From: Hydractinia symbiolongicarpus | Taxonomy: Eukaryota; Cnidaria; Hydrozoa; Anthoathecata; Hydractiniidae | Reading direction: 5' to 3' | NCBI RefSeq assembly: GCF_029227915.1 | Contig: NC_079887.1 | Span: 5,208,001-5,272,000 of the forward strand | DNA length: 64,000 nt | In this document: piece by piece, positions 31,088 to 37,143 of the stretch | Layout: each line of letters opens with the position of its first letter | Position numbering within the stretch: position 1 is the stretch's first letter | Notes under the pieces: model-generated | Databases searched by the model: none | Seen by the model: the letters and a program-made list of their open reading frames with translations, nothing else | Told to the model about the DNA's origin: nothing | Position numbers and translations under genes: made by a program

Positions 31088-31612
31088 ATGTCTTCAGGAA
31101 TCGTTCTCGATTTGATACACAGTAGAGAATATATTGATGACTTTGATCTTTTCACGGTCCCTGATTTAAGAGCCAGAGCGAGGTACCTTGGCCTACGTGG
31201 ATACTCGCGGCTCAGAAGGGCTGAGCTTATCGAATTATTGTTATCAACAGTACCCGCAAGATATCCCGATATGACTTTGCCGCTCGTCCTAGGGATGCTG
31301 GATCTCGAAGTGACCGAATTTTCAGGACCCGTGATGAGACCAAATGTATCAGTGCCAAGACCGGTACCAGCACCGATTAGACCGGTCTTGGCACGGGTTG
31401 AGGTTGATGATGAGGACGACGCGGACGATGGTATTGATGAAGATGATAGATGTATCATTTGTCTTTCTAAACGAAAGACTGCCACCATTGTTCATGGTAG
31501 AACAGGGCATTTTTGCTGCTGTTTATCGTGCGCATATAAATTGGAGAAGAGGGGGGATAAATGCCCTATATGTCGCGCATCAATAGATCTTGTCATTAGA
31601 CAATATATTTGA
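31088..31612 (+). CDS. SAP-RING protein with an MDM2-type RING finger, 174 aa (putative E3 ubiquitin ligase)
   Basis: N-terminal SAP-like motif (about 23-53: TVPDLRARARYLGLRGYSRL...), a Pro-rich linker (81-100), an acidic stretch (106-120) and a C-terminal RING (121-174). The RING ligands are C122, C125, H136, H141, C145, C148, C159 and C162, a C2H2C4 arrangement whose spacings (2, 10, 4, 3, 2, 10, 2) equal those of MDM2/MDMX. It also has the IVHGRTGH loop of that family, and the chain ends 12 residues after the last Cys, as short as in MDM2. It has no p53-binding domain. It would transfer ubiquitin to a substrate, perhaps a DNA-bound host protein brought by the SAP motif; the substrate is unknown. 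The SAP part is almost identical to the polymerase N-terminus (GLRGYSRLR), and the upstream leader is shared too. It was probably captured from a host gene. Confidence 0.9.
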   Translation: MSSGIVLDLIHSREYIDDFDLFTVPDLRARARYLGLRGYSRLRRAELIELLLSTVPARYPDMTLPLVLGMLDLEVTEFSGPVMRPNVSVPRPVPAPIRPVLARVEVDDEDDADDGIDEDDRCIICLSKRKTATIVHGRTGHFCCCLSCAYKLEKRGDKCPICRASIDLVIRQYI

Positions 31613-31635
31613 GGGGTCGGATTGTTAGGGCATTT

Positions 31636-31659
31636 TTTGTTACTCGGACGGGTAACAAA
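31636..31659 (+). terminator. Stem-loop after the SAP-RING gene
   Basis: A 10-bp stem (TTTGTTACTC / GGGTAACAAA, with one G.T pair) and a GGAC loop, 23 bp after the stop. It is clearly a copy of the stem-loop at 30867-30890. Confidence 0.62.
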
Positions 31660-31880
31660 TGTGATTCACGACCTTGAGGTGCCAATGGGTGGGTACCCAT
31701 GGTGTATCGATGTATGTATCACAAAGCGTGTTTTACTACAATTTAGCATGGTGGTTGCCCCACAAACTAGGACACTCACGACCCTCCAACACGGTTTACG
31801 ATTTATAAAAATGGCTTAAAGATTACAAAATCGTATATCATAGCCAAGTAACAAATTTTATGAATCTTTTTTTTAGTTTC
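31660..31880 (+). promoter_or_regulatory. Duplicated intergenic region with an orphan promoter/leader copy
   Basis: This gene-free stretch upstream of the polymerase repeats the layout upstream of the RING gene: stem-loop, GGGTGGGTACCCATGGTGTA motif (from 31687), TTTTA..TAGC(G/A)TGATGG-like tract, then the promoter/leader module at 31771-31848 (ACACTCACGAC.CT.CAACACGG, TTTATAAAA, TTACAAAATCGTATATCA, CCAAG). Here CCAAG is followed by TAACAAATT rather than a start codon, so the copy serves no adjacent gene. It could still initiate a longer polymerase transcript. A 65-codon open frame across it looks like chance. Confidence 0.6.
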
Positions 31881-31933
31881 ACGATTATAAAAAACCATCT
31901 TAAAGGTTCATAAATCGTATATCATAACCAAGC
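31881..31933 (+). promoter_or_regulatory. Promoter/leader module, copy 3 (polymerase gene)
   Basis: ACGATTATAAAAAACCATCT, TTAAAGGTTCATAAATCG, TATATCATAACCAAGC then the polymerase ATG. It matches copies 1 and 2 with scattered changes and contains a TATA-like ATTATAAAA. Confidence 0.6.
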
Positions 31934-34900
31934 ATGACTTCGAGAAATACAGTTGTTGAATTAAGAGCTCTCGCTAGAGAACGCGGCCTACGTGGCTACT
32001 CAAGGCTCAGAAAGGCCGATCTGATCGAATTATTGACACCCACTACTGTGTCAGCACCCGTACCCATGCCAAGACCCACTAGACCCGTACCCATGCCAAG
32101 ACCCACTAGACCCGTACCCATGCCAAGACCCACTAGACCCGTACCCATGCCAAGACCGGTACCAGCACCCATACCCATGCCAAGACCCATACCAGCACCT
32201 AGACCAGGCACTAGCCAACAAGACATGGATTTGAAAAGCAAGTTGATCGAATGGAGAGACTGGTTAATAAATCATGTACCTAAGGCTATTAAGGAGAAAG
32301 CGAGCAAAGCTTTCAAAACCATGAAGGATAAGATCATGGGTTTGTATAAAAAGGGCAGTGGAGAGGAAGAGGAAGAGGAAGAGGTGGAGGAGGAGGAAGA
32401 GGAGGAAAACCCCTATACCCCCATTGAAGAAGCTTTTGTAGGTTCATACAAACGTTTCAAAATAAACTCGGATGGTGGGAAGAATGTCAGGGTCTTTCTC
32501 GAAAAGGTAGAGCACGTCGTAAGTAGGTTGATGAGTGACGTGCTCGGGCAGAAGAAGTCGCTGAAGACTCAGGCGACCTTGTGGGTGAAGTGGGTAATGG
32601 AGGACACCAGCTCGACCGATGCCCCGTGTGTACATGTCGATAAAGCTTTCAATAGCTATATGGAGATACTGCACGCCCACGATGACATTTCTGATGTTTT
32701 CGATCGGATGTGTAATAAGATAATCGAGCAGATTGAAAACCCTGCTCTACCCGCCAGTGGGTTCACAATCGATAAAATCCTACATATGCATGTGGACTTT
32801 CACAAACTAAAATTAACTAGAGGTAGTTCTTACTTGCCGGTACCTAAGAATTTCAGTGGAAAGTTCTCCGTGATTAACCCTCATAACGAGGATGAAGAAT
32901 GCTTCAAATGGGCCGTTTTAGCTGCCTTATATCATGATAAGATTGATAATCATCCTGAACGAATCTCAATCCTTAAGAAGTTTGAAGATAAGTGCAATTG
33001 GGATGGTCTATCTTTCCCAATGGCGCTAAATAAAATAGATTTGTTTGAGAGAAGGAACCCTGATATCGCCGTGCATGTTTTGACAAAAGATGACATAGAG
33101 GGTGTCTATATGTGTCGAAAGTCGAAGCATCTTGACCGGGATGAGACGGTTGTTTTGTTTTTACTGTGTGAAGGGGATAAGAGGCATTATATCGCTGTTA
33201 AGAACCTGAGCGGTGTCCTGAGCAAGGCCAACTCAAAGCATGAACATAAAGAGCATTATTGCTTGAATTGTCTCTCTGGTTTTCCAAGCGAACGGAAAAG
33301 GGATGAGCACTTTGAGTATTGTAAGAATAACGATGCCGTTAATATTCAACTCCCTAGGGAGGGTAGCACCTTAACCTTCACCCACGGTCAGTACCAGCTC
33401 AAAGCCCCATTCATCATGTATGCCGATTTCGAAGCTTTTACAAAACCTGAAGAGATAGAGTGTGGATCGTCCACCGAGAAAGTTGGTAAACATATCCCCA
33501 CCGGATTCTGTTGTTATAGTAAATATGCTCATGGTGAAGTTTTGGACCCTCTGAAGCTTTACCGTGGTGATGACTGTGTTCCGCGCTTTGTGGATCATGT
33601 GGTTTCCGAGGCGAAAAGGTTATACAACATGTTTCCACAACTTGGTATGCAAGATCTAACCGATGAAGAACTTGATGGATATGAAAATTCCACCGACTGC
33701 CACATCTGTATGAGAGAATTTGGTGATGATGACATCAAGGTTAGGGATCACTGTCATTTTACTGGCAAGTTTCGTGGATCGGCACACATGGAATGTAATC
33801 TCCGTTACAAGGTGCCTAATTATATTCCGATTGTCTTCCATAATCTGAGTGGATATGATCCACATCTATTTATCAAAGAGCTTGCGAAGAAGTATGGAGA
33901 AGGTGGTATGAGTGTAATCGCTGAAAATAAAGAGAAATATATCTCTTTCTCGACCGATGTTAAGGTTGGTGAATACACCGACAAAAATGGTGAGACCAAA
34001 GACAAAAAGATAAAGCTGAGATTCATCGATTCATTTAGATTTATGTCAAGAGGATTAGGTTCCTTAGCTGACAATCTATCCGATGATCAGTGTAAAAACC
34101 TTAGAAAATTCTTCAATGATGAGCAATTCAACATAATGAGAAGGAAGGGTGTATACCCATATGAGTATGTTGATTCATTCGATAGGTTTAATGAAACCAG
34201 GCTTCCTTCGAAAGATGACTTTTATAGCAAGTTGAACATGAATGGTATCAGCGATGCCGATTATGCGCATGCCCAGAAGGTGTGGAAGGACATGAAAGTT
34301 GAAAATATGGGCGTTTATCATGATATCTATCTCAAGACGGATGTTCTGCTTCTGAGTGATGTGTTTGAGACATTCAGAGAGACATGTTTGAGAAACTATA
34401 AACTAGATCCCGCTCATTTTTACACGGCCCCCGGATTAGCTTGGCAGGCATGCCTGAAAAAGACAGATGTTGAGCTGGATTTGTTGTCAGATATGGATAT
34501 GTTACTGTTTGTGGAGATGGGTATTAGGGGCGGTCTCTGTCAGGCCGTTCACAGACACGCGAAGGCAAATAATCCATATATGGGTGATATGTATAATACT
34601 TCAGAAGATACAACCTATCTACAGTATCTTGATGCTAACAATCTGTATGGATGGGCTATGATACAGAAGATGCCCACCGGGGGGTTTGAGTGGGATGATT
34701 CCGGTAAATTTACGCCCGAACTCATTTCAGAGTTGGCTGTGGAAAACGGTGAAAAGGGGTACATGCTTGAGGTTGATGTTAGATATCCACATAATCTTCA
34801 TGACACACATAACGATCTTCCTTTCATGCCTGAGAGGAAGGTTATCAATGGTGTCGAGAAGCTGACACCGTGTCTTTCGGACAAGAGGAACTATGTGATT

Positions 34901-35842
34901 CATATCCGTGCGCTTGCTCAAGCTTTGAATCACGGTCTTGTTCTGGATAAGGTTCATAGGGTACTGAGGTTTGATCAGAGCGCATGGTTGAAACCTTACA
35001 TCGACTTCAATACACAGCTGCGCACGGAGTCAAAGAATGACTTTGAAAAGGATTTCTTCAAGCTGATGAACAATTCTGTCTTTGGTAAGACAATGGAGAA
35101 TCAGCGAAGACAGAAGGATATACGTTTGGCCACCAACCAAAAGAATTATGAGAAAATGGTGATGAAGCCAAACTTCAGGGGTGCAATCCATTTCTCGGAA
35201 ACACTGATGGGGATAGAGATGTCCAAGATCAAGATCAAAATGAACGAACCGATCTATCTCGGCCCCACAATCCTCCATCTATCCAAGATGGTTATGTATG
35301 AGTTCCACCATGATTACATGAGACCGAAATATGGTGATGATGTGAAACTTTGCTACATGGATACGGATTCATTCGTTTACCACATAAAAACAGACGACTT
35401 CTACAAAGATATTGCGAATGATGTGTCTGCGAGATTTGACACATCTGGGTATGATAAGGAAGATGGTAGGCCTCTACCATTAGGTTTGAATAAAAAGATC
35501 ATTGGGCTGATGAAGGACGAGTTAGGTGGTAAGGTGATGACTGAGTTCATCGCCCTAAGAGCTAAGACATACGCATACAAACAGCTATGTGGTAAGGAGG
35601 GTAAGAGGTGTAAGGGGGTGAAGAAATGCGTGGTAAGGGAGACCAGAGGTTTCGATGACTATAAGAGATGCCTGTTTGAGGGTGAGAACATTTACAGAAC
35701 CCAAATGACCTTTCGATCGATTAAGCATGATGTTCACACGGTGAAAACAAATAAACTGGCGCTCAATGCCGATGATGATAAACGCATAATTTTGGAAGAT
35801 GGTATTACCACACTGGCGAGAGGACATTATAGACACACATAA
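31934..35842 (+). CDS. polB: Protein-primed family B DNA polymerase with N-terminal SAP extension, 1302 aa
   Basis: Replicates the element from its ends. N-terminal parts: SAP-like motif (7-34), Pro-rich repeats (41-90), acidic run (144-161), a region with C323 in EECFKWAVLAAL and H418 in RHYIAVKNL, and a zinc-finger-like C443-C446-H459-C463. Exonuclease motifs: D498/E500 (YADFEAF), N637..Y641-D642 (FHNLSGYD), Y799..D803 (YLKTD). An endonuclease-VII-like zinc module (C589, C592, RDHCHFTGKFRG, C621) lies between Exo I and Exo II. Polymerase motifs: A, D900 in LDANNLYGW; B, K1043..G1051 (KLMNNSVFG); C, D1143 and D1145 in YMDTDS. All catalytic residues are present and the frame is open throughout, so the gene looks functional. 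Its length is at the long end for Polintons. The last codons lie inside the right TIR. Confidence 0.97.
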   Translation: MTSRNTVVELRALARERGLRGYSRLRKADLIELLTPTTVSAPVPMPRPTRPVPMPRPTRPVPMPRPTRPVPMPRPVPAPIPMPRPIPAPRPGTSQQDMDLKSKLIEWRDWLINHVPKAIKEKASKAFKTMKDKIMGLYKKGSGEEEEEEEVEEEEEEENPYTPIEEAFVGSYKRFKINSDGGKNVRVFLEKVEHVVSRLMSDVLGQKKSLKTQATLWVKWVMEDTSSTDAPCVHVDKAFNSYMEILHAHDDISDVFDRMCNKIIEQIENPALPASGFTIDKILHMHVDFHKLKLTRGSSYLPVPKNFSGKFSVINPHNEDEECFKWAVLAALYHDKIDNHPERISILKKFEDKCNWDGLSFPMALNKIDLFERRNPDIAVHVLTKDDIEGVYMCRKSKHLDRDETVVLFLLCEGDKRHYIAVKNLSGVLSKANSKHEHKEHYCLNCLSGFPSERKRDEHFEYCKNNDAVNIQLPREGSTLTFTHGQYQLKAPFIMYADFEAFTKPEEIECGSSTEKVGKHIPTGFCCYSKYAHGEVLDPLKLYRGDDCVPRFVDHVVSEAKRLYNMFPQLGMQDLTDEELDGYENSTDCHICMREFGDDDIKVRDHCHFTGKFRGSAHMECNLRYKVPNYIPIVFHNLSGYDPHLFIKELAKKYGEGGMSVIAENKEKYISFSTDVKVGEYTDKNGETKDKKIKLRFIDSFRFMSRGLGSLADNLSDDQCKNLRKFFNDEQFNIMRRKGVYPYEYVDSFDRFNETRLPSKDDFYSKLNMNGISDADYAHAQKVWKDMKVENMGVYHDIYLKTDVLLLSDVFETFRETCLRNYKLDPAHFYTAPGLAWQACLKKTDVELDLLSDMDMLLFVEMGIRGGLCQAVHRHAKANNPYMGDMYNTSEDTTYLQYLDANNLYGWAMIQKMPTGGFEWDDSGKFTPELISELAVENGEKGYMLEVDVRYPHNLHDTHNDLPFMPERKVINGVEKLTPCLSDKRNYVIHIRALAQALNHGLVLDKVHRVLRFDQSAWLKPYIDFNTQLRTESKNDFEKDFFKLMNNSVFGKTMENQRRQKDIRLATNQKNYEKMVMKPNFRGAIHFSETLMGIEMSKIKIKMNEPIYLGPTILHLSKMVMYEFHHDYMRPKYGDDVKLCYMDTDSFVYHIKTDDFYKDIANDVSARFDTSGYDKEDGRPLPLGLNKKIIGLMKDELGGKVMTEFIALRAKTYAYKQLCGKEGKRCKGVKKCVVRETRGFDDYKRCLFEGENIYRTQMTFRSIKHDVHTVKTNKLALNADDDKRIILEDGITTLARGHYRHT
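32057..32156 (+). repeat. 27-bp coding tandem repeat in polB
   Basis: About 3.7 in-frame copies of a 27-bp unit starting CCCGTACCCATGCCAAGACC, at 32057, 32084, 32111 and 32138, encoding PVPMPRPTR repeats. Copies are nearly identical, so the expansion is recent. It lengthens the flexible linker between the SAP motif and the rest of the polymerase. Confidence 0.9.
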
Positions 35843-36101
35843 CACTATAAATTATAAGGCACGACAGATGAGGGTGGGTAGGGACCCATGGGACGGGGAG
35901 GGGGCCCGGGGGACACGGCTGGGGAGGGGGTTTCGGACAGATATTATAGAGCATGCCCGCTTATTTGACGTAAAGTGGTAAAGTGCACATGGATTTTATG
36001 GACTCTTCTATCGTTGATTTGACGTGGATGATCTATAAATTGACGTGGAGTGGTACAGAATATATTAATCGCTGTCCTAGGATCGGCATTTTCCTATCTC
36101 T
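35829..36101 (-). repeat. Right terminal inverted repeat (273 bp)
   Basis: Reverse complement of the left TIR with three substitutions. It ends ..CCTATCTCT. The polymerase stop codon (35840-35842) lies inside it, so the last residues of the polymerase are encoded by TIR sequence. A G-rich tract at 35890-35930 carries runs of 3, 4, 5, 5, 4 and 5 G. Confidence 0.95.
35890..35930 (+). other. G-quadruplex-prone tract in the right TIR (mirror at 20354-20394)
   Basis: Six G-runs of three or more with short spacers (GGGACGGGGAGGGGG, GGGGG, GGGGAGGGGG). It meets the usual pattern for an intramolecular G-quadruplex on this strand; the left TIR has the complement. It contrasts sharply with the AT-rich satellite and the rest of the element. 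Confidence 0.7.
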
Positions 36102-36106
36102 ACTTA
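36102..36106 (+). repeat. Target site duplication, right copy (ACTTA)
   Basis: ACTTA follows the right TIR and matches 20178-20182. The satellite continues TTTATCTAAATATTTAAATG; the uncommon ATATTT variant is also in the monomer at about 19815, just left of the element. Confidence 0.8.
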
Positions 36107-37143
36107 TTTATCTAAATATTTAAATGAAGCGCTACCACAGCGCCCAGTGTAATCGCTGAGTTTCGGCAGTCATGTCAAATTAAGAAGAATGTTATTTCTT
36201 GGAATCCAATTGTCACACTTATAACATTTATCAGGTCACAGTCCAAAATCAGTTCAATTAAGTCCCACAGTCAATCGTTTCATTGTTAAAAGCGATGCAA
36301 CCTAGTAATATCAGAAAAATATCGCTAAATACATGTTGGTACGAATATGTGACCCAATCGTTGTAACTCAAACGGGCTGTCACCCTGGGAAAGTCAATGA
36401 AATGTAGTTTTTGAAACTGTCGCTAATTCTGCAGCGCGTGATAACGGCTAAGATTGGTCCCACAGTAAAAAATGATTTGTTAATCTAAATTTTTAAATGA
36501 AGTGCTACCATAGCGCCCAGTGTAATCGCTGAGTTCCGGCAATCACGTCAAATTAAGAAGAATGTTATTTCTTGGAGTCCAATTGTCTTATTTATCACAT
36601 TTATCAGGTCACAGGCCAAAATCAGTTCAATTAAGTCCCACAGTCAATTGTTTCATTGTTAAAAGCGATGCAACCTAATAGTATGAGAGAAAAATCGCTA
36701 AATACATGTTGGTACGAGTATGTGACGCAACCGTTGTAACTGAAGTGAATTGATACCGTTAGAAAGTCAATGAAATGTAATTTTTGAGACTGGCTCTATT
36801 TCTTCTGCGCGTCCTAACGGCTAAGATTGGTCCCACAGCACAAAATGACTTATTTGTCTACATTTTTGAATAAGGCGCTACCCCAGCTCCCAGTGTAATC
36901 CTTGAGTTCCGGCAATCATGACAAATTAAGAAGAATGTTATTTCTTGAAGTCCAATTGCCTCACTTATCACATTTTTAAGATCATAGTCCAAAATCAGTT
37001 CAATTAAGTCCCACAGTCAATCGTTTCACTCTTAAAAGCGATACAACTTAGTAATATCGGAAAAAATCACTAAATACATGCTGGTACGAATATGTGACCC
37101 AACTGTTGAAACTCAAACGGACTGATACTGTTAGAAAGTCAAT

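Larger units (their letters stand above)
20183..36101. mobile_element. Polinton/Maverick element, 15.9 kb, nearly complete
   Basis: A 15,919-bp virus-like DNA transposon inserted into satellite DNA. The diagnosis rests on long TIRs starting AG and ending CT, a protein-primed family B DNA polymerase, an rve-type DDE integrase, an A32/FtsK-like packaging ATPase and a double-jelly-roll-type major capsid protein. Accessory proteins are also of the kind found in invertebrate Polintons. Gene blocks change strand several times, with stem-loops at most 3' ends. The expected adenovirus-type cysteine protease was not found as a separate gene. The major capsid gene is frameshifted and the integrase lacks its third acidic catalytic residue, so the copy looks non-autonomous or recently inactivated. 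No sign of internal deletion or nested insertion was seen, apart from a possible small inverted-repeat element at 20913-21061. Confidence 0.96.

Noticed and set aside
31054-31488. 144-codon antisense frame opposite the RING gene
   Set aside because: Ser/Gly-rich shadow of the real RING/SAP coding frame, which has clear zinc ligands.
31622-31819. 65-codon open frame between the RING and polymerase genes
   Set aside because: It spans a stem-loop and a duplicated promoter/leader module; the equivalent duplicate upstream of the RING gene has no such frame.
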